From: Lysobacteraceae bacterium
GTDB taxonomy: Bacteria; Pseudomonadota; Gammaproteobacteria; Xanthomonadales; Rhodanobacteraceae
Direction of reading: 5' to 3'
NCBI GenBank assembly: GCA_028870665.1
Contig: JAGWPB010000007.1
Span: forward strand, 1 to 64,000
Length of the DNA stretch: 64,000 nucleotides
The position numbers and the translations under genes were made by a program. This document shows, in pieces, positions 42,421 to 52,117 of the stretch. The notes below the pieces were generated by a model. It saw only the letters and a program-made list of their open reading frames with translations, did no database searches and was not told the origin of the DNA. Numbering within the stretch: position 1 is the stretch's first letter; each line of letters begins with the position of its first letter.

Positions 42421-44256
42421 ATGTCGGCTGCGGTGTCTCATCCGCTGCGCGGTCATGGGGTTGTGCGCGTGCTCCGATCCACGCTGGTCTTCGCTATCGG
42501 TCTGGCTGCCGTGGGCACGACCCATGCCGCCACAGCATTCGACCGCGCCTTGTTCCGTCGCGAGGTGGTCGCCAACCCGGCGCAGGCGCTTGCCCAGGGC
42601 CGGAAGCTGCTCGACAGCAATGGGCTGGCACAACATCCCGGCCAGGAGCGCGAGCTGCTGTGGCTGATGGGCCGCGCGGCGCTGCTGAAGGCCGACGATG
42701 CCGCCCTGGCCGAGGTCAACCTGCGTCTTGGCAGCCTGGCCGAGGTGCGCCATGACGACCTGGCAAGGGCCTATGCCGGTTTTCTGCGCGCGTGGCTGCT
42801 GCTCGACCGCGGCAAGACCGACGCCGGGCTCGGCGATGCGCTGCGCGCCGCCGCGCTGCTGCAGGATCGCAGCGATCCGGCCACGCGCGGCCTGGTCGCC
42901 TATCAACTATGCAACGCCTACTCCGAGGCCGGCGACTATCACCGCGCGCAAGCCCAGTGCGACCACGCGCTTGACGCCTACAGCGATCTGCACGATTCCG
43001 AGCGCATCGCCGGCGCGGAGAATCTCAAGGCCGAGGTGCTCTACAACCTCGGCCAGATCCAGGCCAGCATTGCCCTGCTGGAGGATGCGCGCCAGCGTTA
43101 CCACGCGGCGCACGACGCGCCGCGAGCCGGAATCATCGATGACAATCTGGCGCGCCTGGACCTCGAACAGGGCAAGGCCGCGGCGGCGATCCGCCTCTCG
43201 CGCCGCTCGCTGGCCGAGGCGGAACATGCCGGACGTGTCAGTCATGTGATCCTGGCCCGCGCCAACATCGCCCGCGCCGAGTCGGCGCTGGGCCAGCATG
43301 CGGCCGCGCTCGCCGACATCAGCGCCGATGTCGCCGCCGCGCGCCAACATCACCTGGCCGGACTGCTGCCGGATCTGCTCGACACCGAAAGCCGCATCGC
43401 CGAGGCCGCCGGTCGGCTCAAGCAGGCCCTGCATGCCGCGCGCGCCGAGGCAAATGAAATATCGAGCCAGCAGGCCACGATGGATACCGGCGCCGATGTC
43501 GCCGCGCTCGAGGCACGCTTCGCCACGCGCGAAAAGGAACTGCGCATCGGCGAGCTCGAACGCGCCAATCGCATCAAAGCGCTCGAGCTGGTGACCGCGC
43601 AGGCGGACGCGGCCAAGCACCAGGCCCAACTGGCGCGCCAGCAGCTGAAGTTCGCTTTTGCCAGCCTGCTGGCGGTCGGCGCCGGGCTGATCGCGCTGAC
43701 TCTGTTCCTGCTGCTGCGCGGCCAGCGCCAGCATGGCGCGCAGTACCGCGAGCAGGCACTGCGCGATCCGCTGACCGGACTGGAAAACCGCCGCGCCTTC
43801 TTCAGCCGGCTGCAGGCACTGGTCAGCGGGCAGGTCGGCGAGCCACCGCATGCCCTGCTGCTGCTCGACCTCGACCACTTCAAGCAGATCAACGATCGTG
43901 GCGGCCATCCACTGGGCGACATCGTGCTGGTCAGCGTCGCCCGTTGCCTGGAGGAGACGCTGGCCGGAGCCGGCCAGCTGGCGCGCATCGGCGGCGAGGA
44001 GTTCGGTGTGCTGTGCAGCGGACGCGATCCGTCATCTGCACTGACCCTGGGCGAGCGCCTGCGCGCCGCGGTCGCCGGACTGCGGGTGCCGACCGCCGAT
44101 GCGCCCGATCTGACCATCACGCTGAGCGTCGGCGTCGCCGTGCTGGACACCCTCGGCGAGGATGCCGACGCCTGGATCCGGCGCGCCGATCGCGCCCTCT
44201 ATGCGGCCAAGGCGCGCGGCCGCAATACCGTGGTCGAGGCGGCGCCGGCGACCTGA
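42421..44256 (+). CDS. TPR-repeat diguanylate cyclase
   Basis: Membrane protein of about 611 residues. A signal or anchor segment (about 20-35, STLVFAIGLAAVGTTHAA) leads into a helical TPR-type region (about 40-350). A coiled-coil with many Glu/Arg (about 365-425), a transmembrane helix (near 430-450), and a GGDEF domain follow (LRDPLTGLENRRAFF, LLLLDLDHFKQINDRGGHPLGD, RIGGEEFG at 43990-44004, RADRALYAAKARGRN). The catalytic motif GGEEF is intact, and there is no RxxD inhibitory site. The architecture (periplasmic TPR sensing, cytoplasmic cyclase) is common in Xanthomonadales. The first ATG is at 42421; the true start could be a little different. Confidence 0.87.
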   Translation: MSAAVSHPLRGHGVVRVLRSTLVFAIGLAAVGTTHAATAFDRALFRREVVANPAQALAQGRKLLDSNGLAQHPGQERELLWLMGRAALLKADDAALAEVNLRLGSLAEVRHDDLARAYAGFLRAWLLLDRGKTDAGLGDALRAAALLQDRSDPATRGLVAYQLCNAYSEAGDYHRAQAQCDHALDAYSDLHDSERIAGAENLKAEVLYNLGQIQASIALLEDARQRYHAAHDAPRAGIIDDNLARLDLEQGKAAAAIRLSRRSLAEAEHAGRVSHVILARANIARAESALGQHAAALADISADVAAARQHHLAGLLPDLLDTESRIAEAAGRLKQALHAARAEANEISSQQATMDTGADVAALEARFATREKELRIGELERANRIKALELVTAQADAAKHQAQLARQQLKFAFASLLAVGAGLIALTLFLLLRGQRQHGAQYREQALRDPLTGLENRRAFFSRLQALVSGQVGEPPHALLLLDLDHFKQINDRGGHPLGDIVLVSVARCLEETLAGAGQLARIGGEEFGVLCSGRDPSSALTLGERLRAAVAGLRVPTADAPDLTITLSVGVAVLDTLGEDADAWIRRADRALYAAKARGRNTVVEAAPAT

Positions 44257-44385
44257 CGGCAACCCGGGCTGCCGCAATCGGCAACGCGGGGGTCACTGCC
44301 ATCCGGCCGAAACGGCGGCATGCCTGCCGCGGGACCGCGATGCCGGGGCCCGGTCCCGGAATCACGATCCGCGGCAAACTCCGGA

Positions 44386-45030
44386 TCAGAGCGTCTTGGT
44401 GCAGAAAAACCAGTCCGCGCACTCGTAACCTTCGTGCATCCGCTGCTCGGCAGCGGCGGTCGTCTGCGGCGGCGGAACGATCACCCTGTCGCCCGGCTGC
44501 CAGCCCTCGGGCGTGGCCACGCCATGCTTGTCGGAGGTCTGCAGCGCGGCGACCAGACGCAGGAACTCGGGAATCGAGCGGCCATTGCTCATCGGGTAGT
44601 AGACCATCGCCCGCAGCACGCCCTTGTCGTCGATGATGAAGGTGGCGCGCACTGCCGAGGTGTCGGAGGCGCCAGGCTGGATCATGCCGTAGGCGTGGGC
44701 CACGCGCATCGACAGGTCCTCGATGATCGGGAACGGGATCTCGATGCCGAACTTGTCCTTGATCGCGCGCGCCCAGGCGATGTGCGCGTAGTTGCTGTCG
44801 ATCGACAGGCCCAGCAGCTCGGTTCCCAGCTTGCGGAAGGCCGGATACGCCTTGGCAAAGGCGATGAACTCGGTGGTACAGACCGGGGTGAAGTCGGCCG
44901 GGTGCGAAAACAGCACCAGCCACTGGCCACGGTAGTCCGAGAGCTTCTTCTCGCCGTGGGTGGTCTTGGCGCTGAAGTCGGGGGCGGGCTCGTTGAGGCG
45001 CGGCAGGCCGGCCGTGGGGGTCTCAGTCAT
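44386..45030 (-). CDS. Peroxiredoxin, Prx6/AhpC-like
   Basis: Thiol peroxidase of 214 residues. The peroxidatic cysteine is in FTPVCTTE near residue 49, with RAxF-type arginine later (SAVRATFIIDDKG). The long C-terminal region (about 160-214) ends in YECADWFFCTKTL, whose two cysteines resemble the resolving cysteines of archaeal-type Prx6 enzymes. The start has AGGAG eight bases upstream. Directly before it lies a perfect 10-3-10 palindrome over the promoter region, which suggests a redox- or metal-sensing regulator. It is monocistronic. Confidence 0.92.
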   Translation of the reverse strand: MTETPTAGLPRLNEPAPDFSAKTTHGEKKLSDYRGQWLVLFSHPADFTPVCTTEFIAFAKAYPAFRKLGTELLGLSIDSNYAHIAWARAIKDKFGIEIPFPIIEDLSMRVAHAYGMIQPGASDTSAVRATFIIDDKGVLRAMVYYPMSNGRSIPEFLRLVAALQTSDKHGVATPEGWQPGDRVIVPPPQTTAAAEQRMHEGYECADWFFCTKTL

Positions 45031-45057
45031 TGGATACTCCTGGGCAGCAATGGAATT

Positions 45058-45080
45058 GATATTTCTACATTAGAAATATC
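45058..45080. promoter_or_regulatory. Perfect palindrome in the peroxiredoxin promoter
   Basis: GATATTTCTA (45058-45067), CAT, TAGAAATATC (45071-45080) is a perfect ten-base inverted repeat in an AT-rich island. On the minus strand it lies over the spacer of a possible TTTAGA / TATCAA promoter (17-base spacing) just upstream of the peroxiredoxin leader, as an operator would. It does not match OxyR or Fur consensus sites that I know. Confidence 0.65.
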
Positions 45081-45149
45081 TAAACTTATAATACGGATCG
45101 AGCTGCAGCGCTCCCAATCGACACTTGCAATGGCCGCGATCGCCGCCGG

Positions 45150-46139
45150 CTATGGATGCACAGACGTCGCGTGTCGACGTGCGGCAACCTCGTCCCGGGT
45201 CGGCATCGCCGAGGCGGCACCGACACGCTCGGTGCTCAGCCCGGCCGCCGCGCTGGCCCATGCCACCGCCATCGCGAACGTTCCACCTGCAGCGCGTGCC
45301 AGTTCAGCGGCCAGCGCGCCACTGAACGCGTCACCGGCGCCGCTGCTGTCGACGCTGCGCGCCGGAAACGCCGGCACCCGATAAGCCACCGCATCCGCGC
45401 CGCGCAGGCGGGCACTTCCAGCATGCGAGACGAAACAGCCGCGCGCACCCAGGGTGATCACCACCGTCGGCACCGGCAGCCGGCGCGCCAGCGCATGCAG
45501 TTCCGCATCGGTGCCGTCGGCCAGCACACCCGGATCGAGGCACGTGCCGTCGAGGCGGGACAGCAGCGCCACGAACTCGGTTTCATTGGGCGTGACGAGA
45601 TCGCAGGAAGCCAGCAGCATGTGATCAAGTTCGGCGTGAACGGGAGCGGGGTTGAGCAGCGCCAGCGCACCGTGATCCCGCGCAAGACACAACGCCGCTC
45701 GCACCGGCGCGATCCCGGTCTCAAGCTGTGCCAGCACCACGCGGGCCGAGGCGAAATCCGCGCGTGCCGCGCGCACAAACGCCGCATCGAGACGCTCGTT
45801 GGCGGCCAGATGCACGAGGATCCGGTTCTGGCCGTCGGCATCGATCAGCACGCAGGCGCTGCCGGTGGCTGCGCCGGTGACGATCTGCCAGCGGCAGGCC
45901 AGTCCCTCGTGCTCCGCATGGTGTCGCGCGAGGCCGGCGAGCGTGTCGTCGCCGAGCGCGGCAATCAGACAGGTGGGTACACCTTGGCGATGACAGGCCA
46001 TGGCCTGGTTGTAGCCCTTGCCACCCGGCCCGGTCGCGAAACCCAGCGCGCGCCGCGTCTCGCCCGGCTGCGGCAGGCAGTCGCTGCGCCAGGCATAGTC
46101 CTGGTTGTAGCTGCCGACGACGACGACGGCGGGATGCAT
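45150..46139 (-). CDS. rbsK: Ribokinase-type PfkB sugar kinase
   Basis: Phosphorylates ribose or a similar sugar; 329 residues. PfkB signatures are GGKGYNQAMACHRQG near residue 39 (the first PfkB motif with its glycines) and VDSSGAGDAFSGALAAELA near residue 265 with the catalytic aspartate. Start at 46139, 6 bases from the upstream transporter stop. It is probably co-transcribed with the nucleoside transporter, so it would recover ribose freed from nucleosides. The exact sugar is inferred. Confidence 0.87.
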   Translation of the reverse strand: MHPAVVVVGSYNQDYAWRSDCLPQPGETRRALGFATGPGGKGYNQAMACHRQGVPTCLIAALGDDTLAGLARHHAEHEGLACRWQIVTGAATGSACVLIDADGQNRILVHLAANERLDAAFVRAARADFASARVVLAQLETGIAPVRAALCLARDHGALALLNPAPVHAELDHMLLASCDLVTPNETEFVALLSRLDGTCLDPGVLADGTDAELHALARRLPVPTVVITLGARGCFVSHAGSARLRGADAVAYRVPAFPARSVDSSGAGDAFSGALAAELARAAGGTFAMAVAWASAAAGLSTERVGAASAMPTRDEVAARRHATSVHP

Positions 46140-46145
46140 GGTCGT

Positions 46146-47468
46146 CTACAGCGCGTGCAGCACGCCGGCGATGGTGGCGGTCATGAACGTCGCCAGCGAT
46201 CCGCCCAGTACCGCGCGCAGGCCGAAGCGCGCCAGGTCCTGGCGCCGCCCCGGCGCGATGCCACCGATGCCGCCGATCTGGATCGCGATCGAGGAGAAGT
46301 TGGCGAAGCCGCACAGCGCATAGGTGGCGATCAGGCGGCTCTGCGGCAGCAGTTGGCCGAGGTGCTTGGACATGTCGACGTAGGCGACGAACTCGTTGAT
46401 TACCACTTTCTCGCCGATGAAGCTGCCGACCAGCGGCGCGTCGTGCCAGGGCACGCCGATCAGCCACGCCACCGGCGCCAGCACCCAGCCGAAGATCGTC
46501 TGCATGCTCAGCTGCACGTCGCGACCCGAAGTCTGCGACAACCAGTGGTTGATGGTGCCGGCGGGGTCGGCGCCCCAGGCATGCGCGCCCAGCCACTGGA
46601 TCGGCGCATTGAGCAGCGCGATCAGGGCGATGAAGGCCAGCAGCATCGCACCGACGTTGAGCGCCAACTTGAGCCCGTCGCCGGCGCCGGTGGCGGCGGC
46701 GTCGATCACATTGGCGGTGCTGCGCTCGACCTGCATCCTGACCGTGCCGCGGGTCAGCGGCTCGCCAGTCTCGGGAATAAGGATCTTGGCCAGCATCAGC
46801 GTCGCCGGCGCGGCCATGATCGAGGCGGTGAGAAAGTGCTTGGCGTAGAACTCCATCTGCGCCGGATCGTTGTGCCCCAGCAGGCCGACATAGGCCGCCA
46901 TCACCGAGCCGGCGATATGCGCCATGCCGCCGATCATCACCGTCATCAGCTCCGACTCGGTCATGCGCTCGATGTAGGGCTTGATCGTCAGCGGCGCCTC
47001 GGTCTGGCCGATGAACACCGAAGCGCAGACGCTGGTGGTCTCGGCGCCGGACACGCGCATCACCTTGGTGATCACCCAGGCCATGCCGCGCACGATGCGC
47101 TGCATCACGCCGAGGTGATAGAGCACGCCGGTCAGTGCGGCGAAGAACACGATCGTCGGCAGCACCTGCAGAGCGAACACGTAGCCGATGTTCGGATTGG
47201 CGGCGTCGACCAGATTGCCGAAGATGAAGCTGGAGCCGACACTGACGTAGCTCATCAGCCGGACGAAGCCGATCGCCAGCGCATTGAAGATGTCGCGCCC
47301 AAGCGGCACCTTCAGCACGAAGCTGGCAAACACGATCTGCAGGGCGACGCCGGTCGCGACCAGTCTCCAGTCGATCGCGCGGCGGTTGTTCGAAAACATC
47401 GCGGCAATCGACAGCAGCACGGCCAGGCCAAACAGGCCGAACAGGATGCGGCCCAGGACGTCGAGCAT
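46146..47468 (-). CDS. Concentrative nucleoside transporter (CNT/NupC family)
   Basis: Inner-membrane nucleoside:cation symporter of 440 residues with about nine hydrophobic segments. The CNT signature VFIGQTEAPLTIKPYIERM is present, as are VFFAALTGVLYHLGVMQRIV and the C-terminal ALCGFANFSSIAIQIGGIG. It is first in a two-gene unit with the ribokinase, pointing to nucleoside scavenging. The start is at 47468; no clear upstream regulator gene is adjacent. Confidence 0.92.
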   Translation of the reverse strand: MLDVLGRILFGLFGLAVLLSIAAMFSNNRRAIDWRLVATGVALQIVFASFVLKVPLGRDIFNALAIGFVRLMSYVSVGSSFIFGNLVDAANPNIGYVFALQVLPTIVFFAALTGVLYHLGVMQRIVRGMAWVITKVMRVSGAETTSVCASVFIGQTEAPLTIKPYIERMTESELMTVMIGGMAHIAGSVMAAYVGLLGHNDPAQMEFYAKHFLTASIMAAPATLMLAKILIPETGEPLTRGTVRMQVERSTANVIDAAATGAGDGLKLALNVGAMLLAFIALIALLNAPIQWLGAHAWGADPAGTINHWLSQTSGRDVQLSMQTIFGWVLAPVAWLIGVPWHDAPLVGSFIGEKVVINEFVAYVDMSKHLGQLLPQSRLIATYALCGFANFSSIAIQIGGIGGIAPGRRQDLARFGLRAVLGGSLATFMTATIAGVLHAL

Positions 47469-47592
47469 GCAGAATCCCCTCTTGCAGCCGGCGGCCGAGA
47501 TCCCGCGCCGGAATGCGCCGCAGCGTAGAGCATCGCGGCGCGCAGCGGCAAGGCATGCGGGACCTGGCCCGGCGTCGCGGCGCGGCGTCGAT

Positions 47593-48975
47593 TCAGGGCA
47601 GCAGCTTGCCGGGGTTGAGGATGCCGTCGGGGTCGAATGCGGCCTTGATACCGTGCATCAGCCCCAGCGCGCCGGGATCGAGTGCGCGGGTCATGAACTC
47701 GCGCTTGGCCAGTCCGATGCCATGCTCGCCCGACAGCGTGCCGTCGAGGCGGATCACCGCGTCGAACAACGCCGCCAGACAGGGCTCGGCGGCAGCCTGC
47801 TCGCGCGCGTCACGCGGCAGCAGGTTGACGTGCAGGTTGCCGTTGCCGGCGTGGCCGAAGCAGACGATCGGCAGCCCATGTCGCGCGGACAGCGCCTTGG
47901 CCGCGGCCACCAGCTCGGGCACGCGGCTGACCGGCACCACCACGTCCTCGTTGATCTTCTGCGGCGACAGGTTGCGCAACGCCGGCGACAGCGCCTTGCG
48001 CACCGCCCACAGCGCCTCGGCCTCGGCGGCCTCGGCGGCAACGCGCAATTCGAGCAGGCCGTCGCCGCGTGCGGCGCGACTGACCGCCGCCACGGCAGCG
48101 GCAAGGGTCTCGGGAGCGCCGTCGACCTCGATCAGCAGCAGCGCACCGGCCTCCGGAACGGCGGCGCCGTCGCGATGCGCGCGCGCCAGCGCCAGCGAGG
48201 TGTCATCGAGAAACTCCAGTGCACAGGGCGTGACCGGCTGCGCCATGATCCGCGCCACGGCATGCGCTGCCGCATCGACATCGACATAGGCAGCGCGCAG
48301 GGTCGCCACGGCCTCGGGTTTCGGCATCAGCCGGAGCGTGGCCTCACTGATCAGCGCCAGCGTGCCCTCGGAGCCGACCAGCAGCCGCACCAGGTCGTAA
48401 CCGGTGGCGCCCTTGGTGGTCGGCGTGCCGCAGCGCAGTTCGGAGCCGCTGCCGGCGACCGCGCGCAATGCCAGCACGTTCTCGCGGGTGGCGCCATATT
48501 TCACCGTGCGCGGGCCGCCGGCGTTGCAGGCGAGATTGCCACCGACCGTGCAGTACGGTGCCGAAGTCGGGTCCGGCGGCCAGAAGAAGCCAAGTTCCGC
48601 CAGCGCGCGCTGCAGATCGCCGTTGAGCAGCCCGGGCTCGACTACCGCGATGCGGTCCTCCGGCACGATGCGCAGGATACGGTTCATGCGCTCGAACGAC
48701 ACCACCACGCCGCCCGCGGTCGGCACCGTGGCACCCGTGGTGTTGGTGCCGCGACCGCGCGCGATCACCGGCACCCGGTGCGTGCGGCAGGCCTGCACCA
48801 GGGCGACGATCTGCTCGTGCCGGTGTGGAAACACCACGGCATCGGCAGCTGCCGAGCGCCGCGAATTGTCGTAGCCGTAGGTCAGCCGGGTCGCCGCGTC
48901 GCAACGCAATGCGGCGCCGGGAAAAATCGCGGCGAGCGCTTCGAACAGCGCCGCAGGCAGGGTGCCGGATGACAT
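47593..48975 (-). CDS. FAD-linked oxidase (GlcD / D-lactate dehydrogenase type)
   Basis: Flavoenzyme of 460 residues that oxidises a 2-hydroxy acid. The FAD_binding_4 domain is at the N-terminus (VPVIARGRGTNTTGATVPTAGGVVVS, VEPGLLNGDLQRALAELGF, GGNLACNAGGPRTVKYG), and the C-terminal domain ends in CFGHAGNGNLHVNLLP and GEHGIGLAKREFM, both typical of GlcD-type enzymes. Without glcE/glcF next to it, D-lactate or a similar acid is as likely as glycolate. It lies 6 bases downstream of yraN on the same strand. Confidence 0.9.
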   Translation of the reverse strand: MSSGTLPAALFEALAAIFPGAALRCDAATRLTYGYDNSRRSAAADAVVFPHRHEQIVALVQACRTHRVPVIARGRGTNTTGATVPTAGGVVVSFERMNRILRIVPEDRIAVVEPGLLNGDLQRALAELGFFWPPDPTSAPYCTVGGNLACNAGGPRTVKYGATRENVLALRAVAGSGSELRCGTPTTKGATGYDLVRLLVGSEGTLALISEATLRLMPKPEAVATLRAAYVDVDAAAHAVARIMAQPVTPCALEFLDDTSLALARAHRDGAAVPEAGALLLIEVDGAPETLAAAVAAVSRAARGDGLLELRVAAEAAEAEALWAVRKALSPALRNLSPQKINEDVVVPVSRVPELVAAAKALSARHGLPIVCFGHAGNGNLHVNLLPRDAREQAAAEPCLAALFDAVIRLDGTLSGEHGIGLAKREFMTRALDPGALGLMHGIKAAFDPDGILNPGKLLP

Positions 48976-48980
48976 CGCGC

Positions 48981-49346
48981 TCACGTCGCCGCGTCCGCTT
49001 CGAAGGCATGCCGCAGCCATCGTGCGGGCGCCGAGGCCGCCGCGCCGTCAAAGGCGACCACATCGAACCGGCAGGGACGATCCGCCAGCGCCGGATGCGC
49101 CTGCAGGTACAGCGCGGCGGCACGGATCAGGCGTGCACGCTTGCCGGCGCCGACCGAAGCCGCGGCGCCGCCCTGGGCGGAGCAGCCGCGATAGCGCACC
49201 TCGACGAAGACCATGCAGCCATCGTCGCGCATCACCAGGTCGATCTCGCCGTAGCGGGTGCCGTAGTTGCGCTCCAGCAGGATCAGGCCCGCCCGTTGCA
49301 GCAGCCCGAGCGCGCGCGTTTCGAAGTCGTCGCCGACGGCGCGCAT
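48981..49346 (-). CDS. yraN: YraN/UPF0102 family endonuclease-like protein
   Basis: Small protein of 121 residues with the restriction-endonuclease-like fold of the YraN family: [32 protein letters not shown] and MVFVEVRYR, where the Asp and Glu of the nuclease core are kept. The biological role is not known. The start was placed at [12 protein letters not shown] (49346), just after the lpoA stop at 49351; an ATG at 49370 would overlap lpoA. The order lpoA-yraN is conserved in gammaproteobacteria, which supports the call. Confidence 0.9.
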   Translation of the reverse strand: MRAVGDDFETRALGLLQRAGLILLERNYGTRYGEIDLVMRDDGCMVFVEVRYRGCSAQGGAAASVGAGKRARLIRAAALYLQAHPALADRPCRFDVVAFDGAAASAPARWLRHAFEADAAT

Positions 49347-49350
49347 GCGC

Positions 49351-51135
49351 TCAGGGCTCCGTGCCGCCACCGGCCGGCGGACTGAGCTGCAGGCCGCCGG
49401 CCAGCGGCCGCGCCAGCCCGTTGTCGAAACGCAGCCACAGCGGCACGCGCTGGATGTGTCCTTGCGCGTCCGCGGTCAGCTGGCCGGTCGCGCCCGCGAC
49501 ATAGCTGCCCGGATGCGCGCGCAGCCAGTCGAGATAGGGCACCAGCGCCCAGGCATCCATGCCGAACGCGAACAAGCGCGCGGCGCGCCCGTCGACATCG
49601 GGCAACTGGCCGGACAGCTCGCTGCGCGAGGGCAATCCCGGCTGGGCATCGAACAGCCACGGCGCGTCGCCGAACTCGATGCCATCGAGGTCGCGATCGG
49701 CATTGGGGTCATCGCGCAGACCGTACACCGACGCGGTGGCGTAAGCCGGTTGACGCAGCCGTGCCACGCGCAATTGCGGCAGCAGCAAGCGCCCCTGCTC
49801 GGGACGTACCGCCATGAAGATGCCGGTGTTGGCCGGCACGCCGCCGGCGATCGCGCTGCGGATCGCACTGGCGTAGTTGACGCTGCCCACCGGCAGCTGC
49901 GCGCTGCCGATCACGGTGCCGCCGCCGGCCTCGAACTGCGCGGCGAAAGCGCGCGCCGCGCGCACCGCGGCGTCATCGTCACCATGGAACACCAGTGCGT
50001 TGCGCAGGCCGTCGGCAAGCATCCGCGCCGCGGTCTGGGCGCCCTCGCTCTCCGGCATCAGCGCGAACTCGGCGCTGCCGGGCGGCGGCGAGGTGCCGTT
50101 GTCCGGATGATTGAGGGCCAGCAGCGGCACCGGCAACGGCTGCGCGAACAGCGCGGCGACGCCCTCGCGCGCCAGCGGACCGACCACCAGCTGGGCGCCG
50201 TCTGCAACAGCCTGCCGGTAAGCCGTCACCGCGCCGGCGGCGGTACCCTGGCTATCGTAGAAACGCACCAGCGGTCGCGGCTGGCCGTCGCGCGCCGACT
50301 CGAAGTAGTCAGTCAGAAATCCGTCGCGCACGGCACGGCCGGCAGCCGCCAGCGGCCCGCTCTGCGGCAACAGCACCGCGATTCGCTGATAGGCACGGTA
50401 ACCTTCGCGCAGCGCGCCCTGACCCTGCGCCACCTGGGTGCCCACCGGACTGGCCAGTTCGGGCAGGGACCGCGGCAGGGCGGTACCCAGCTTCGCCAAG
50501 GCGCGCCCGATCCATGGCAGCATGGGATCGCTCGCCGGCAGTGCGGCCGCACGCTGCTTGAGCGGACCCGCGCCCAACCCCGCCAGCAGCGACACCAGGG
50601 CCCTCTGGTTGGCCGTCGCAGCCGCGCCGCGCAGGCCGGACTCCATCCGTACCCGCGCGACGGCGGCGGCCCAGCGATCGCCGATCGCCGCCGAGGCCAG
50701 CGCCTGGACGCGTTGCGCACGCAGGGTTTCGTCCGGCGACAGCCCGGCCGGCAGTCCCGCGACCAGTCGCAACGCATGCTGCGGATCCTTGCGCGCCAGC
50801 GCCCGTTCGGCGGACAGCAGATCGAAACGGGCGCGATCGCCGGCACCGAGCCGGCTGCGGTGCACCAAGGTCAGCTCGGCATCGGCGCGGCCACCCAGGC
50901 CTCCGGCCTGCAGCGCCTCGGCGGCGCGCAGGCGATAGCCGTCACCGGCTGCACCGCCCTGTGCCGCAAGGTCGAGCCATCCACGGGCCGCTCCGGCGTA
51001 ATCCCCGCGCGCATCCAGCGCCTGCGCCTGAGCCGCCTGCGCCTGCTGCGCGGGCGTCGGTCCGCCGAGGCTGGCACAGCCGGCCAGCAGCAGGACCGCG
51101 ATAACGGGAAGCAACAGGGCGCGCAGGCGATGCAT
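49351..51135 (-). CDS. lpoA: Penicillin-binding protein activator LpoA
   Basis: Outer-membrane lipoprotein of 594 residues that activates PBP1A. A signal with lipobox LLLAGC lies at residues 15-20. The N-terminal domain is helical and TPR-like (about 30-240) and the C-terminal domain has a periplasmic-binding-protein fold (about 250-580; [51 protein letters not shown]). It diverges from rsmI with about 80 bases between, as in E. coli, and is followed by yraN. Confidence 0.92.
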   Translation of the reverse strand: MHRLRALLLPVIAVLLLAGCASLGGPTPAQQAQAAQAQALDARGDYAGAARGWLDLAAQGGAAGDGYRLRAAEALQAGGLGGRADAELTLVHRSRLGAGDRARFDLLSAERALARKDPQHALRLVAGLPAGLSPDETLRAQRVQALASAAIGDRWAAAVARVRMESGLRGAAATANQRALVSLLAGLGAGPLKQRAAALPASDPMLPWIGRALAKLGTALPRSLPELASPVGTQVAQGQGALREGYRAYQRIAVLLPQSGPLAAAGRAVRDGFLTDYFESARDGQPRPLVRFYDSQGTAAGAVTAYRQAVADGAQLVVGPLAREGVAALFAQPLPVPLLALNHPDNGTSPPPGSAEFALMPESEGAQTAARMLADGLRNALVFHGDDDAAVRAARAFAAQFEAGGGTVIGSAQLPVGSVNYASAIRSAIAGGVPANTGIFMAVRPEQGRLLLPQLRVARLRQPAYATASVYGLRDDPNADRDLDGIEFGDAPWLFDAQPGLPSRSELSGQLPDVDGRAARLFAFGMDAWALVPYLDWLRAHPGSYVAGATGQLTADAQGHIQRVPLWLRFDNGLARPLAGGLQLSPPAGGGTEP

Positions 51136-51214
51136 GCGAATTCCTTGATGCCGGCAGGGACGATTGCGCGATGATAGCGAATCGCGCCGCCTCGCCGTGG
51201 CGCCGGAGACAGGC

Positions 51215-52048
51215 ATGCATCCGCCCCCGGGCACGCTATGGGTGGTGGCGACCCCGATCGGCCACCTCGACGACCTCAGCCCGCGCGCCGTGGACACGCT
51301 GCGGCGGGCCGCGCTGATCGCCGCCGAGGACACCCGCCACAGCCGGCCGCTGCTCGCCCACTACGGCATCGCCACTGCGCTGACCGCGCTGCACGAGCAC
51401 AACGAACGCGAAGCCGCCGCCGCGCTGCTGGCGCGCCTGGCCAGCGGCGACGATGTCGCGCTGATCGCCGATGCCGGAACGCCGCTGATCAGCGATCCCG
51501 GTTACCGGCTGGTGCGCGCCGCCCGCGCCGCCGGCTTGCGGGTATCGCCTGTGCCGGGCGCCTGCGCGGCGATCGCCGCGCTGTCGGTCGCGGGCCTGGC
51601 CAGCGACCGTTTCGTGTTCGAGGGCTTCCTGCCCGCCAGGCCAGCCGCGCGACGCGCCCGCCTGCAGACACTGGCCGGCGAGCCGCGCACGCTGGTGCTC
51701 TACGAATCCGCGCACCGCATCGAGGAGTCGCTGGCCGACCTCGCCGATGTGTTCGGCATCGACCGCGAGGCGGTGCTCGCGCGCGAGCTGACCAAGCGCT
51801 TCGAGACCGTGCTGACACTGCCGTTGGGCGAACTCGCCGCACGCGTCGCCGCCGATGCCGATCAGCGCCGCGGCGAATTCGTGCTGCTGGTCGCGGGCCA
51901 TGCCGAAGCGGAAGACGCGTGCCTGCCGGAAGGCCGCCGCGTATACGCCCTGCTGCGCGAGGAGCTGCCGCCGGCACGCGCCGCGCGCCTCGCCGCCGCG
52001 ATCACCGGTGCGCCGCGGCGGGCGCTGTACGCCGGCAACGAGACCTGA
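51215..52048 (+). CDS. rsmI: 16S rRNA (cytidine-2'-O)-methyltransferase RsmI
   Basis: SAM-dependent methyltransferase that modifies C1402 of 16S rRNA; 277 residues. Motifs: LWVVATPIGHLDDLSPRAV, AAEDTRHSRPLL, LIADAGTPLISDPGYRLV, FVFEGFLPARPAARRARL and LYESAHRIEESL. The start at 51215 has GGAGA upstream. It faces lpoA, the classic arrangement. It is one of the SAM-using enzymes whose by-product SAH is cleared by ahcY. Confidence 0.95.
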   Translation: MHPPPGTLWVVATPIGHLDDLSPRAVDTLRRAALIAAEDTRHSRPLLAHYGIATALTALHEHNEREAAAALLARLASGDDVALIADAGTPLISDPGYRLVRAARAAGLRVSPVPGACAAIAALSVAGLASDRFVFEGFLPARPAARRARLQTLAGEPRTLVLYESAHRIEESLADLADVFGIDREAVLARELTKRFETVLTLPLGELAARVAADADQRRGEFVLLVAGHAEAEDACLPEGRRVYALLREELPPARAARLAAAITGAPRRALYAGNET

Positions 52049-52117
52049 AAGACGCTGCCGCCGGGGATCGCGCCGGCAGCCGCAGCGCGCGACAATGGCC
52101 CGTTCCGGGAGGCCCGC

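Noticed and set aside
52049-52117. TPP riboswitch before thiG (and before thiS)
   Set aside because: No TPP aptamer strings (CTGAGA core, ACCTGATC-like end) are present in either leader.
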